A stretch of 64,000 nucleotides of DNA from Alviniconcha marisindica (lineage: Eukaryota > Mollusca > Gastropoda > Provannidae), in assembly GCA_018857735.1 (NCBI GenBank), contig JABMCL010002055.1:1642501-1706500 (forward strand), written 5' to 3'. Under the pieces are notes generated by a model. That model did not search any database. It saw only the letters and a program-made list of their open reading frames with translations, and was not told the origin of the DNA. Position 1 is the stretch's first letter. Every line of letters starts with the position of its first letter. Below, piece by piece: positions 12,988 to 25,708 of the stretch. The position numbers and the translations under genes are program-made.

Positions 12988-14045
12988 GAGATAAACTGAC
13001 TGAATTTTAATACACGAGGATATGACGGTACCTAGCACTAAAGAAGCCTGATGGGCATCCAAGGAGCGAGCGAGCCAGAGGGAGAGAGACAGAGACAGAC
13101 AGACAGACATATTAAAAATGTAGAGAACGATTAACAATAATCTTTTACACATATCAAAATGAAGAAACCATTGTTTTCTCATGTCTCAGAACCATTTCAC
13201 ACTTTACCGATCCAGCACGACTACATACAGATCATATCGATATGAACTAAGTCACTATGGCGCGATCAAGGCAAGATCCACTCTTCGATGAGACCTTCAC
13301 TGTGACCACAGGCTAGGCTCCATAATGGTGGCAGAGATCAACACAAGCTTCAAACAGATACCACGCATATTACACAACAGAGTACATTGGTAACCGTTGA
13401 CAAAATGTTTATTTTAAGACTTCAGAAGACAGGTCATAATCCCAAGCGTGCATACCAGCCCAAAGAAACATATCTGGCACCCTCTGGCTTTGGAAAGGGG
13501 TACCCCAAGTCAAAAGTGTCAGCACCACAAGATTACTCGTATACACATCCGCTTGCGTGCATGCGTGTGATTGGTTGGGGATGCGTGTGATTGGATTTGG
13601 TGTGTGTGTGTGTGGCACCAGAAATTAACAAACAGATTACGACGACGAGCATCAGAATCTCCTTGTGTAATTAACGATTGGTATCGGAATTTCCCATATC
13701 AATTTGACGACTTCATTAATGTTAATTAAGCCTACAATTTACCTCCAACAATAAATCTCAAGAACAACAACTACAAAAACGAAACCAGTAAAAAATAAAT
13801 TAAAAAAAGCACGCTTATTCATCAGAACGCCACCGTTCCGGCTGCTTAGCTGGCAACAAACATTAAAGTATCCCCTACGTAACAGGTCGTGACGGGGGTA
13901 AACTCCAAATTATGCAAATGAGGACACAAGAGAGGTAACCACGTCCGCTAAGAAAATCGGTGCTCAGCGCGATAGGAAGAAGATAAAAAGAACATCAACA
14001 TCGTCCAGCGCACACAAACAATCCCCTTGAACTTCCAACTTCCAA

Positions 14046-14317
14046 CTAGCCCAGGAGCTGGTGGTAGGCGTCAAAACACCCCCTGTCCTTGCACAGTGCC
14101 ACACCGCACGCCACGCATTCGTACGACGTCTGGATCCGGTTGCCACTGCTGGTGAACATTCCCTTCTGCGAGCACAGGACGCAGTTCCGCTGCGCTCGCC
14201 TGGTCGTGATCTTGGTGGGCGAGTGGAAGCCGTGCTTCTGTTGGCCTCGTTGTCGGGGCTGGGCCTGTGGCGGAAGGGGTAGAGCTAACTGCGAGAGGAC
14301 TCTGTCGCTCGGGCCAT
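14046..14317 (-). CDS. Alternative terminal exon: piggyBac-type cysteine-rich zinc domain
   Basis: Acceptor is ...acgtgatttcag|AT, phase 1; 89 residues. About 45 linker residues (Gln/Pro-rich) precede SPTKITTRRAQRNCVLC. The zinc-ligand pattern is CVLC-x17-CVAC-x4-C-x4-CFDAYH, ending just after it. The pattern matches the C-terminal cysteine-rich domain of piggyBac transposases, which binds zinc and transposon-end DNA. No catalytic DDD domain is nearby, so only the DNA-binding tail is present. Closest relative is the next module at 15.1-15.4 kb (shared RAQRNCVLC, FTSSG, CGVALC, CFDAYH). Confidence 0.85.
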
Positions 14318-14523
14318 CTGAAATCACGTCACAAGGGTGAGGATTTGGTCAGTGCCTGGCGCGTCAAACCTCACGTGGCACGTACTGTCATAATGCAGCG
14401 TAGTTACGAAGTTTCGTACACACAGAGCTACGTATCTATAAGTGCGAGAACTTGTCGCTAGATTCAAAGAATCTGGTTCTCACGCGGGCATAACAGTGGG
14501 CTTGAGGCTGTGGATTTGCAGTC

Positions 14524-14526
<3 letters not shown>

Positions 14527-14581
<55 letters not shown>

Positions 14582-14582
14582 G

Positions 14583-14633
<51 letters not shown>

Positions 14634-14645
14634 GCGCGCGCGCGC
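14527..14645. repeat. (TTAG)n-(GT)n-(CG)n compound repeat
   Basis: About 13 TTAG units, then about 23 GT units, then a short CG run. The TTAG unit is four bases and not a telomeric TTAGG or TTAGGG. Confidence 0.9.
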
Positions 14646-15133
14646 CATGTTTGCCTACTGCTGGCTGCAATCAGCGTTGTTGCTGTTACTGTGGTTGATT
14701 TTTTCATGTAGGCTATTGCCCTGTGGATTTCAAGTAGTCTTTGTTACCGTGTCAGCAACTGTCACAAAACACGACTCTTCGAACAGAGTAAAACACAAAT
14801 ATACGTAAACTGAAAACGCACAGCCATCTAGATCAAGACACCCAAACAGCCAAATATCTGTTGTCCTGACTTTTCTGCAGAAGGACACAATCCCGTAAAA
14901 CGGACAAGACGCCAGACCACGGAGGGCATCAATATTTCTAAAAGCCATCAGAAACCAAGAACAATAATAACGACACTTTGCAGACTATCGTTCATAAGCT
15001 ACAGGCTTACTGTGGCTAGAAGCTTGCTGACGCTCTCAATTGCTGTGTACTATATAATTTCCCATCTGTGCGGGTAAACAGGAGTTTAAATCGATACCGC
15101 CACTCCACAAAGACAAGACCAACACTGCCGTAC

Positions 15134-15387
15134 CTAAGAGGATGAGCCGGCGCGTCCGTGATAAGCGTCAAAACAGCCCTCCCTACACAAGGCCACCCCG
15201 CAGGGAACACACTCCCACGAGCTTCGAACCCTAAACCCGCTGGAGGTGAACACTCCATGCTGCGTGCAGAGCACGCAGTTGCGCTGCGCTCGCTTTGTGG
15301 TGATCTTGGAGGGAGTGTGCTGCAGCTGGCGGGCGGGCAGCAGGACATGGGGTGACCTGGACTGGAGGCGCGTGCTGCTCGGCTCAT
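15134..15387 (-). CDS. Alternative terminal exon: piggyBac-type cysteine-rich zinc domain
   Basis: Acceptor is ...gtgacgtgtgtgcag|AT, phase 1; 83 residues. A Ser/Arg/Gln linker leads to PSKITTKRAQRNCVLC, then CVPC, CGVALC and CFDAYHG. The ligand layout equals that of the 14.0 kb exon, and the two look like tandem duplicates. A 30 bp minisatellite lies directly upstream of the acceptor. Upstream of the acceptor the frame stays open through the minisatellite by chance. It is probably a DNA-binding tail derived from a piggyBac-like transposase. Confidence 0.85.
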
Positions 15388-15399
15388 CTGCACACACGT

Positions 15400-15520
15400 C
15401 ACACCACCACATCATGGTTACTACCGACTCACACCACCACACCATGGTTACTACCGACTCACACCACCACACCATGGTTACTACTGACTCACACCACCAC
15501 ATCACGGTTACTGACACTCC
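15400..15520. repeat. 30 bp minisatellite, about four units
   Basis: The unit is like caccaccacaccatggttactaccgactca, with a few substitutions between units. It sits about 15 bp upstream of a splice acceptor, inside the intron of the 15.1 kb module. Confidence 0.85.
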
Positions 15521-16769
15521 ACAAATCCATTTCAGGAAACAAAAATCCAGCAGCATGTTTAGTGTGTGTGTGTGTGAAACCACGACTTATTTTTGCGAAT
15601 CTAACTCGACGGTTTCAACGTGATGATTGGGGAAAAGTGTTCGGCGGGGGAGCAGACTGTTTGTCAGTGTCCTCCAAAATTCCACGTACGATGTTTGTTT
15701 GTTTTTGGTGGTGGCGGTGGAGGTAGTTGTACTGACCGTTTTGGTGAATGAGTGTACTGACTGGATGTTTAGTCGAAACCGACAGTGCGTGTTCTTGTTG
15801 CTTGTTTTTTGTTGCTATTGTGTGGTTTGCCTCTCGTTGCCATTGGGGTTCTGAAATAAATTCCTTGACCTGCTTGCTGGAGCCGCCCCCCCCCCCATGA
15901 AAAAAATCCCCAATCCCTCCACACCTCCACTGCGTTTGGTTGTCTGTCACTGTTTCTCTGAATACAATGTATAAAAACAAAATAAAAACTTGCCTCAGAT
16001 GCTGTGACAATGTTGCCTCAGAGGTGATAATGTATCTGTGTATCACGAACAAGAGGGCTCAACCAGTAGCCTCGTTCTCCTCAGTGATTCCTCTGAACCT
16101 CCAAACCAGCAGAACAACCTCAGCCTCTCCATCTCCACCAATATGACCACTAAGTGGAATTGCCAATAATTTACCGAAAGCCTTGATGAAAAACAAGATG
16201 AACACAAACGGGATACAATTTTGTAACATTCTAACCATAAATCAATGGTTAACGTAATAGTTTGTGTCCCTTCGCTCGATCTCAGCAACTATGCCGGGTA
16301 TTTTCTGTACACTGGCTGAACAAGTATAGGTCTGCTACATCTCACTAATTTATCAGCTCACTATTATTTGAGCGTCATAGACGTATTATATGAGCAAATT
16401 TAATTAGGGTCCATAGTCTCCGTCACATATTCGCCATTATAGGTTTTGGAGCTTCGCCACCATGAAAATAAGCGAACTCGACACCGCATTAAAATGCATA
16501 AATGTTTATTGTCAACACATACCACAAAGTTGTTTTTTCCTCTTTTTTCTTCCCTTTTTTTCTTTTTCATCCTCTGGCTTGTTTCCAGCCACAACAAGCT
16601 GGGCGCATATGGACATTAAGTGACACTGCCAGCCTGATGCCCTGGAAACGGAACTTCCAAGATATGCTCGGATTCCAGTACACGCGCGTGATCTTTCAAA
16701 ACATCGACAGGAGAGTGTGGCTCTAACGAAGATTGTCATCTCGAACACACGTTGACGAAGAGCACCAAC

Positions 16770-16993
16770 TCAATTAGGATTTCCTCGTTTGAACTTGGAC
16801 GCGTACTTCTTGTTCCAAGCGCTCTGCCTCTCTCTGTACATTCTGTACAGCTGGGGGTTCTGCTTCATTCGCTCCCTGAAGCGCCGCATGGAGTACGCAC
16901 TGTCGGACAAGGGCTTGGTCAGCGCTCGGCCACCGCTCCAGCCCCTTGCCAAGGCCATGGAAAATCCCTCTGGTGACAAGGAGGCGTATGAGA
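16770..16993 (-). CDS. Alternative terminal exon, basic YR motif
   Basis: Acceptor is ...gtcttctttcag|TC, phase 1; 73 residues. The linker contains a Gly/Ala/Arg stretch. The motif SMRRFRERMKQNPQLYRMY is followed by RERQSAWNKKYASKFKRGNPN. It is close to consensus apart from Phe for the first Tyr and Trp at the Q-x-x-Y position. It marks the distal end of the main 16.7-45.5 kb block. An AATAAA word on the minus strand lies about 260 bp downstream. Confidence 0.85.
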
Positions 16994-18996
16994 CTGAAAG
17001 AAGACAAACACGATACCCTTCAACTTCCGGGGTGACATTTCAGACTGTGCATGCACAAACCATGCCTTGATAACCAGGGGGGAAGCTGATGGGGCGGAGT
17101 GGGGGGCTCTGAGAGAAAGAAAGGAAGAAGGAACGAATGAAAAGAAGAGAAAAAAAAAGGCCAACAGGGAGTCAACAAAATTGAACAGGAAGTTGTACGA
17201 AAAGATGGTGGCTGTCTGTCAAGCGTGGTGGTTAATCTATATGTTGTGGACTGGAGTGTTCGACGCAAAGTATACACTAGCACTGGATTAAGCTTTTATA
17301 TTTTACTGCTTCCGTCCTGATTTTACAAGCTATCTAAGGCTTTGGCCCACGCACAGATAACCTCAACAGACGTGTAACTGAATCAGTGTGCTTGGATCGC
17401 AAACTCGTCAAGGCATCTGAATTTAGATAGATCATGCAATCTCCATCCATATCAGTAGCCATATTTGTGGTGCCATTTCATGCAAGTGAAGTCTTTTTAC
17501 ACACCAAGACAATGCCACACACACAAAACCATGTAAAAATCGCAAGTCATATTATGGTCATACACTTTGTAGGCCGACTGTGTGTGTGATCTTCATGTGC
17601 AGCAGGCTGTTCGATCAATAACATGGCGCGGGCAATCTTGATTTATTATTGTAATTGCATGATACAGGTATACAATACACCGAGTCCATGCAACTACAGA
17701 ACAAACACAAATTCAGCTACGTGTCGCGTAACACTGGGACACTCATCGCTCGTGGGGGGTGGGGGGTGTGTGTGGGGGTGGGGGGGGGGGGGGGGGGGGG
17801 GGTAATGACATGTGGAGGTCACAGGTAAGTGTAACAAATGTACAGACGATGCGTCAGAGCAATCGGCTAGGCCGTGCTATTTTTAAAGCTCGACATCAAA
17901 CATAATGCTTTTTTCCGCCGCAGATTCGCTTTGCACACGTTTCTTTTCGCTCAATTTATAAACTCGACATAATTATATATATACAGTTTGATTTCTCTGC
18001 AACCCCAGCTCATGGTGGAACCTTCGTAACCACGTCAAATAAGCTGAGGATTGTAGACAACTTGACAGCATCTTTAGATTTTCTAGATTCTCACAACTCT
18101 TCCGTGCAAATTATCAACCAACCAACCAAATGAACCAATCAACCCATGCCTCCCGAACACCCCATTCAAAGAAAAAGTCAATCGAAATGACACGATGGCG
18201 ATGCAGAACAGTTTACTTGACTTTAAATTTTAACAGACGTTTCGCAACTGTCCGTACAGTACAACACAATTTTACTAGGATTGAAATGCCTACGCAAGTT
18301 ATTTACAAACCAGCATGCGCACGGCACACACACGCGCACACACTTTGATCTCAAACAAGCAACACAATATAGGCGCCAACACAAATACAAGCTAAAACTA
18401 ATCAAACTACTGTGTTTTTTCAGAAGAACATGAGCAAGTGTGAAAAAGAGTCTTTTTATCTGAGCCGACGTAGTTTCTTTTCGCTACAACAGTAAGAAGT
18501 GAGAGCGACTTACAATAAGCCGATGGTAGTAAGTATGATGAGCCGACTGCCACTCTCCCCCCCCCCCCCCCCCCCCACCCCCAACCACCTCACCCAAAGT
18601 GCCTTCCTGAGTTCCTCACGGAAAAATATTTCGCCTTCCATGATATATAAACAGTAAAACTAGCAGTCTGCACGACTCCACAAGAAATGACAGTAACCAA
18701 GAGTGTTGGGACAAGTAAACCATCTGCCGTTTTTTCTTCTTCCTCCTACGACGACCCTTCAAGAAAAGCTCGCCTCTTCAAGTTAAACACACACACACAA
18801 CACACCACAGCCGCGGTAGACCACTGAAGAAGAACACAACCAGTTCGAAAAATGATCATAATTCAGTGACAAAGGACAGGCGACTGACTGAACAGGGTGC
18901 TGATGCACGTGCACGCTAATGTTTCTCCAGGGATCTGCACTGCAGCCTAGTGTAGCTGCCTATTATATGCTTCTTCGCCCAATCACATGTCCGGGC
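16994..18996. other. Inter-module stretch, no gene seen
   Basis: Contains a G-rich run at 17756-17802 and a poly-C run at 18557-18577. Short reading frames on either strand have no recognisable domain or acceptor in the shared phase. Confidence 0.5.
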
Positions 18997-19337
18997 CTAC
19001 AAAGCATAGTCTGTAGTGGGCGCTCCTTCACCAGTCTGCTGTTTCTTCCTGGCCATATACCTCCTCTGGTTAGCCACCTGGCGCGCTCTGTACTCCCTTC
19101 GGAGGTCAGGGTTCTCCCTCAAACGCTGCCGGTAACGCCGCATCGACAGCGTGCTTTTCGGTGTCCTTGAGCTCGGAGGAGGACGATGGTAACGTCCAAA
19201 GCCTGCTGCTGCCGACAGGCTCGCCGAAAGTCTGAGGTTCGCCGGAAGTCCCAGGTTCGCCGAAAGTCCCAGGTTGGCTGGAAGTCTTGGAAACGCGGTG
19301 TAGATTTGGTGAGTGGCTTGTTGAGCAGCCAACCGTA
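18997..19337 (-). CDS. Alternative terminal exon, basic YR motif with internal heptad repeats
   Basis: Acceptor is ...tgtactttcag|TA, phase 1; 112 residues, one of the longer basic copies. Residues about 20-45 are a degenerate seven-residue repeat (ANLGLxANLGLPANL), encoded by a 21 bp tandem repeat at about 19205-19285. The motif SMRRYRQRLRENPDLRREY is followed by RARQVANQRRYMARKKQQ. Asn replaces the third Tyr and RENP replaces KQNP. The repeat lengthens the linker and looks like replication slippage, not a folded domain. Confidence 0.85.
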
Positions 19338-20389
19338 CTGAAAGTACAGAAACAAGTCAAGCTTCAGAATGAACTGCGGCACCAGAGACAGTAGAGACAT
19401 CACGATCGTCAGTGTGTGGACACGCGGAGGACAAACTGTCATGAACTGTAATGTGCATAGTGTGATTACCGAGGGAGTTTCTAAAGTTGGCGAATGGCTC
19501 ATAATTATGACTTGACTATTTCGTTGATGGAGCATCCACTCACCGCAAGAAATGGTGGTCTGCCACTGCAAAGTCTGGGACAAAACTAGACGTAAAGGAA
19601 GAGTGGTTGGTAACAGCTCGTTTAATACTCAGGTGCAATCAGCAGGTCAATAAGAAACACTGGAATATAAAGTGTTACGGCTTTTCCTCTGTGTGTAAAC
19701 AAGAACTGACCACATTTCACGAGCTAGGTTTAAGTAATTCAATTCAAAGCGGCAGGATGGAGGGCCCCGATCGTTTCATTCCTCTCACATACCACTGATA
19801 ATAAATATATATATATATATCGAAAGCATCTTGTAAGTTCATGTATATATCGGAAACAAATCTTATATGTTCAAGTAGCAGGCTTGTATAGATATTTTAT
19901 GTCTTATATATTTTTATTCTTCTCTCCCATTGCCTAGTCGGAACCATACCCAATGCGCAAAGTATCCAAACCGGTGGAATGCAAAGAGCATTTAACAGTG
20001 ACCATCGTACCTTTCTCTTCGGAGATCAGTGCAACTTCGGTGAAACTCCAGCCGAGAAATTGTGAACTATTTTTGCGTTTTTGGTGCAGCTCAATCCTCA
20101 TCCTCTCTTTTCACGAGCACGATAAGCGATGCTATCCACACAGTATATTTACTCTCAATCCAGCGATCAGACACAGTGGGGGGGGGGGGGGGGGGACAGT
20201 GCAACTGGCCGCCTCACACGATTCAATAACAAAGAAACCGCTAACAAGGGCAGAGAAGGTACTTTCTAACCACAAGCCCTGGACTCCTTCTTTCTTGTGC
20301 AGCTAAGCGTGAAATGTAATGTCAGAAACATCCACTGTACAAGAAAAACGTATTCTGTTCGATCATTCAATGCCACGCGGATGTCTGGT

Positions 20390-20652
20390 TTACATGGGCG
20401 GCTCAGCCTCACAGGGCCGGAGTCTCTTCTTCTTGGCGTAGTAGTGTCTCTTGCTATACATGTTCTGCCTGCGCTGATACTCTCGGTAGAGCTGGGGGTC
20501 CTGCCTCAGCCGTTCCCTGTAGCGCCGCTTTTGTTGAGCTTCCCTCGACAGAGCTCCGGGGTCTGTTATACGCGGCCGCCCTCTGGAGCGGCGTGTTCCT
20601 CTCTGAGGCAGCACGTGACGCGTGACTGGGGTGGAGGGCATAGCGAAGTAGA
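20390..20652 (-). CDS. Alternative terminal exon, basic YR motif
   Basis: Acceptor is ...ttgcttttctttcag|TC, phase 1; 86 residues. An ATG sits four codons in (tctacttcgctATG), so internal initiation is possible, but many sister exons lack this. The linker is Arg-rich. The motif QKRRYRERLRQDPQLYREY is followed by RRQNMYSKRHYYAKKKR and a short acidic/Pro tail ending PPM. It is a near-consensus copy of the QDP type. Confidence 0.87.
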
Positions 20653-20891
20653 CTGAAAGAAAAGCAAGGAGGGGACTGTCAGAAGCGCCTCATCTTTCCA
20701 TGGTGTCGTTTGCTTCACATTCGTTTTTCGCAGTAATACTGACGGGCCTTACTTTAAAGAGGTTTTGACCTATACGTGTGTGCAAGGTATGAGCTCAAGT
20801 TTATATTTTTTTTAACGGGATGCGGGATGAACGTGTGTGAGTGCGTGCATGAGAGGAAGGAGGGAGGGACGGAGACTGAGACTGAGACGGG

Positions 20892-20965
<74 letters not shown>

Positions 20966-22150
20966 GGGGGGGGCAGGTAGCTAGACATGCAGACAGAGGT
21001 AAGTTTGATGAAGAAACAAATGCAACATCCGTCAACAAAAATACCACTTTTTGGAACACACGGAGACCAGTTCCATAAAAGTATGATTTTAAATTTGTTT
21101 TATTTCGCGGCAAAACGATACGAATACAGACAATCGATCGATTACATATCTGTACAAGCATACACATTATCAGACGGTGCACTAATTTGTTTTTCTACGG
21201 CAAAACAGCAGGAATACAACCACTTTAAAAAAAATAGATCGATAATAATGTATCTGTACAAACATTCAAATAATCAAACGATGGACTACCTCTAACATCG
21301 GCATCGACAACAATCTAATTAATACATGAAGTTCACAAAGAATTAAGCTCTTGATTCTTTTCTATTGCAACGAAGCACCCCCACCATGAAAAACAAAGCA
21401 AAACAAAAAACACAGACTGTGTGCGTGCGTGCGTGTCTGTGTGCAGAAATCAAATGAAGACTAGAACGGAGAACGATGACTTCGTCGGGTATTTACATCA
21501 AGCAGTCATATTAAAACAAATTATCGCTGTTAGTGACAGTAAGACCACATCAGGCAAAACTTGTCTGACCAAAATGTCCTTCACTGTACACCTGAAAGCA
21601 TCCAATGATGACCAGTATCGTTTTTCAGGTATATCGCCAGCAGACACAAAAACAGGCCACATGAAAACCTCCCATTAAATTGCATTTCCTGAAGTTGAAG
21701 GTGACAGATCGTCTTCAAAGGGGATTCTGGTCCAGAAATACTCTTCCCTTTTGCACGGACAAATATGTACTTTATATGCTCCACAGTTTTGCTTTCATTT
21801 CCATTCGTCTTTTGCACTTCGGACTATTCGGCTGAGGAGATTAACTTTTAGTCGCTCTCTCGCTTCCCCATAAGGCTTTTGCGAAATAAAAGCGGCTTTT
21901 AGTTGACGTCTGGTCTCTCCGATCTACCGAGCTGATTTAGTCGATGGCAATAACTTCAAAGTTTCTCTGCCTCAGTCAGTCTCTTCGGAGTGGTATTTGA
22001 AAGATTAGACAGGGCAATGTTCCACGATAAAAGCTCATTTCAAGGCAGAATAGGTCCCACCCCCCCCCCCCCCCCCCCACGTCTCACCGCCACCACAATT
22101 TTAATTCAAGAAGTAGAATAGAAAGAAGAAGAAAAGTAGAATGCCTCCAT

Positions 22151-22202
<52 letters not shown>

Positions 22203-22558
22203 GCAGGCAGGCAGGCAGGCACACAGACAGACAGACAGACAGACACAGCACACAGACAGACAGACAGACAGACACAGTCAGACAGACAGACAGAGATCTG
22301 CCATCAAGCAGGCAGCTGAAATTTGTCTCACTGGAATTTAAACATCTAGGCTTAGCCAAACAAACAAACAAAACGTGTGTAAACACGCGGTACATGTGTA
22401 TGTTTTCTGTTCCTCCACACAAAACTGGGTTTGTTACATGATCCCGGATAATGACCATATTATGGCCGCTTAAAAAACCAAACGACGAGACTTCACTTTG
22501 GCTTGAATACATCCCTGAGAGATGGCCTACTCTTTCAGCCCATCCTTCGAGCAGTGTT
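20653..22558. other. Inter-module stretch with microsatellites
   Basis: (GA)n at 20890-20955 ending in poly-G to 20973, a poly-C run at 22060-22078, and (GA)n, (GGCA)n and (CAGA)n blocks at 22155-22292. No coding module is seen. Confidence 0.5.
22155..22292. repeat. (GA)n-(GGCA)n-(CAGA)n compound microsatellite
   Basis: The GA run breaks into five GGCA units, then interrupted CAGA blocks, all with the purine-rich strand on plus. Confidence 0.9.
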
Positions 22559-22773
22559 CTACTGCTGGCTGCCCTTCCTCTTGTCCCGGTACTTCCGGTC
22601 ATACAAACGTTGCCGTTGCTTATACAGTTGGTCCAAGTGCGGGTTTTGTTTCACGCGAGCTCTGTGTAGCCTCATGCGCTCGTTGTGTTTTTCCCTCTGA
22701 GACAGCGTCCAGGTTCTACCATTACCACCTCCAGCCCCGCCCTTCTCCACCTGGCCCCACCCCCACACGCGGC
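22559..22773 (-). CDS. Alternative terminal exon, basic YR motif (duplicate pair, member A)
   Basis: Acceptor is ...tttttgtgctgcag|GC, phase 1; 70 residues. It starts RVWGWGQVEKGGAGGGNG, then SQREKHNERMRLHRARVKQNP, LDQLYKQRQRLYDRKYRDKRKGSQQ. His and Asp replace the first two motif tyrosines (LHRARVKQNPHLDQLY), which marks a subfamily with the 23.7 and 25.5 kb copies. The block 22503-22800 is a recent duplicate of about 23616-23920, including the upstream intron edge. Confidence 0.88.
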
Positions 22774-23311
22774 CTGCAGCACAAAAACAGAAGAAAGGCG
22801 TGTAAAAACAAACCTTATACCAATACCTTTGTGGTTTGAGATCGGTGAGGTTACCAAACACTCCATACACGTACGTGATAATCACTACTGCAGTTGCTGG
22901 CCGATTCGAAAGGCCGCGAAGTGACGAAATAACCTAACACTTTTAGTTGCATGGCTTAAGTTGATAATTGGGTTTCTGATCGGTTAGATAACTGGGTAAA
23001 TAATCAACTATGATGGTTATATCATGGCGAATCTGCTGTATGGTTTATCATGCTGAATTTATGAACACAGTGGTATGAATGGGCACGAGAATGCAAGTTC
23101 TTTCAAATCAGATTCCACCGTATACTGGTGTCGATGATGTTCATCTAAACGAGGCACAAGCCTAATTTGGTTGGGATGAACTTGGATCGATCTGTGGAAT
23201 GCAGGATGATCAGCATTCAAGACATCGCAAAACTGAACCCCACATGTTAGTTAACTAATCACATCAAGAATAACCCAAAACAAGAATGGGAAACGTCACA
23301 ATGAGAGAGAG

Positions 23312-23439
<128 letters not shown>

Positions 23440-23671
23440 GGGATGGAGGTGGGGGGAGGTCCATTACGTGAATATACAAATAACAGGCACAGCATCACAG
23501 CACAACAGCAGGGCCGTTTTTACCATCCGTAAATTAGCTGCTTTTGTTCCAGTGTTTCCCTATGGCCACATGATCGATCAAAACCAAACCAGATAATGTT
23601 TCATTTTGTTGCTGAATACATTCCCAGTGAGATGGCTAGCTCTAGTTTCCGTCCATCCTTCGAGCAGTGTG

Positions 23672-23886
23672 CTACTGTTGATTTCCTCTCCTCTTGTCCA
23701 CGTATCTCCGGTAATACAAACGTTGCCGCTGCTTATACAGTTGGTCCAAGTGCGGGTTTTGTTTCACGCGAGCTCTGTGTCGCCTCATGCGCTCGTTGTG
23801 TTTTTCCCTCTGCGACAGCGTCCTGGTTCTACCATTACCACCTCCAGCCCCGCCCTCCTCCACCTGGCCCCACCCCCACACGCGGC
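23672..23886 (-). CDS. Alternative terminal exon, basic YR motif (duplicate pair, member B)
   Basis: Acceptor is ...ctgttcttgtgcttcag|GC, phase 1; 70 residues. It differs from member A at about eight residues: K/E and W/R in the linker, L/R before the motif His, and D/Y, K/R, R/V, K/R and S/N in the last 14 residues. Most nucleotide differences between the pair fall in the last 45 coding bases, while the middle of the exon is nearly identical. It is predicted to bind nucleic acid through the basic helix. Confidence 0.88.
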
Positions 23887-24667
23887 CTGAAGCACAAGAA
23901 CAGAAGAAAGGCGTGTGAATCGCCATTCAGGCAGCTGCATGCTGACTTCAGTGGTCTACGGTGGAAGTCACAGTTTCCCTTGCTTCTCTTAAATCTCACT
24001 GTTAGTCTACCACTTGCCAAAGACACACACTCACACTCTCTTCGTCCACACACACACATGATGCGAGACGGAAAGGAATGCGAGACATGGTGGGTGGTGG
24101 TGGTGGTTGGGGGGGAGGGGGGGGGGGAGAGAGAGAGAGAGAGAGACTGGAGGGAGCGAGAAGCCTAGACTGTTAGAGGGTGAAATCTACCACAACAAAT
24201 ATGCACGCCTGTTACAAGACCGATACTTTATTCAATTGTAGAACAAACTTTAACAACGGAAATGAATTTTTGAACATACCACAAACAAACAAAACTAAAC
24301 TAGAACCAGTTCGCCGAACAGTGATCTATTTTCTAACTAAACGAATTTAACCCACAGGTCACAAGCCACAACACAAGGTCGGTGGGCTATATATACTGAG
24401 AGAACTTGACAGATACCAAGCCAGATATAAAATGTGAGAAGTTTAAACAAAACTTTTTATTTCTATTTTTACGGATGCAGATTTAATGACAACACCAACA
24501 GATCATGATATTCAGCGTATGAATGGCAACCGTACCCTTTGATGTTACCCTGTTTATGTGACTTGAAAAGTGTTTTATTTTCACGTTCAAGCACCATGCA
24601 GCGGTTGTTATTACTAGGCGAGTTCAATCGTGTTTAAATCACAGAGAGTAAGTGACGGCAAACGGTT

Positions 24668-24671
<4 letters not shown>

Positions 24672-24757
<86 letters not shown>

Positions 24758-24814
24758 CTGTGCTTAAACCACACAGCAAGTGATAGTATACATAGTATAA
24801 ACGGTAGTGTGTGT

Positions 24815-24845
<31 letters not shown>

Positions 24846-24852
24846 GGGGGGG
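24672..24852. repeat. (GA)n, (GT)n and poly-G tracts
   Basis: About 41 GA units at 24672-24753, then about 12 GT units and a 24-base G run at 24806-24852. The interval from 23887 to 25484 holds no module. Confidence 0.95.
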
Positions 24853-25206
24853 AGAGACATATGAACGAACATGTAGGATGAATCTAAAATCGTTAATATG
24901 CACAGTACCACTAAAAGATATTTAAGCACATTCAACGATCCGTAGAGCAGCTACAAGCTAAACAAACAAAACTATTTTAAAACAAATATACTATAAAGGG
25001 ATACTTTTTCGCCCCCTTTCTCGTCTTTCTCTTTATTTAAAGCCTCACATTCCTCTCCCTTCTCAGTACTTTAAGCCAGCACAGCACTGAAGCCCACAAT
25101 CCAGTATTAATTCACATTGTAAATCAGGAGTTTGGTCGCTAGCTTGTGCTAATACAAAAAGCGAGTCAAATGCATTTCAATTTTTTCTAAGCCACACACA
25201 CACAAC

Positions 25207-25207
25207 A

Positions 25208-25252
<45 letters not shown>
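25207..25252. repeat. (CA)n microsatellite
   Basis: About 23 CA units, 230 bp downstream of the stop of the next module. Confidence 0.9.
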
Positions 25253-25254
<2 letters not shown>

Positions 25255-25484
25255 ACTGCACTTCGGTAAAGAAATACTGCACTCCCTTGCACACATGTAC
25301 ACTTAGAAATCAGCATATTTCCAGTCTTGACAGCGGGAATCCACCCAGTCCCCATCTGCCATCTACAGAATGCATGCCAACTCTGTTGACCTCAATCCGA
25401 ATTAGATCAGGACATCTGGGGTTAGTGTGGGCTCTCTATTCCTAAAGTCGCGAGTTCAGCCGACCGTAGCCTACGAGCAGCGTT

Positions 25485-25708
25485 CTACTGCTGATAGCCT
25501 TTCCTCCTGGCCTGGTGCCTTTGGTGGTACAGACGCTGCCGCTGCTTATACAACTGGTCCAGATAAGGGTTTTGTTTAATTCGAGCCCTGTGTCGCCTCA
25601 CGCTCTCTTTTTGCCTCTCTTTCTTCGACATCGTTTCCACTTGCAGCCCGGCGCCATTGCCACTGCCCGCCCTGTCCTGTTCAGCCCAACCCAGCCCCCA
25701 CACGAGGC
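25485..25708 (-). CDS. Alternative terminal exon, basic YR motif (related to the 22.6/23.7 kb pair)
   Basis: Acceptor is ...cctctttgtgcag(CAG)|GC, a NAGNAG-type tandem site that would add or drop one codon; phase 1; about 73 residues. It starts with a Gly/Trp-rich stretch (VWGLGWAEQD) as in the pair, then SKKERQKESVRRHRARIKQNP, LDQLYKQRQRLYHQRHQARRKGYQQ. It is an older third member of the H/D subfamily. Confidence 0.87.

Noticed and set aside
14527..14580. (TTAG)n as an interstitial telomere
   Set aside because: The unit is four bases, not TTAGG or TTAGGG.
14046..15387. An intact or recently dead piggyBac transposon
   Set aside because: No catalytic domain, terminal inverted repeats or TTAA pair was found around the cysteine-rich exons.
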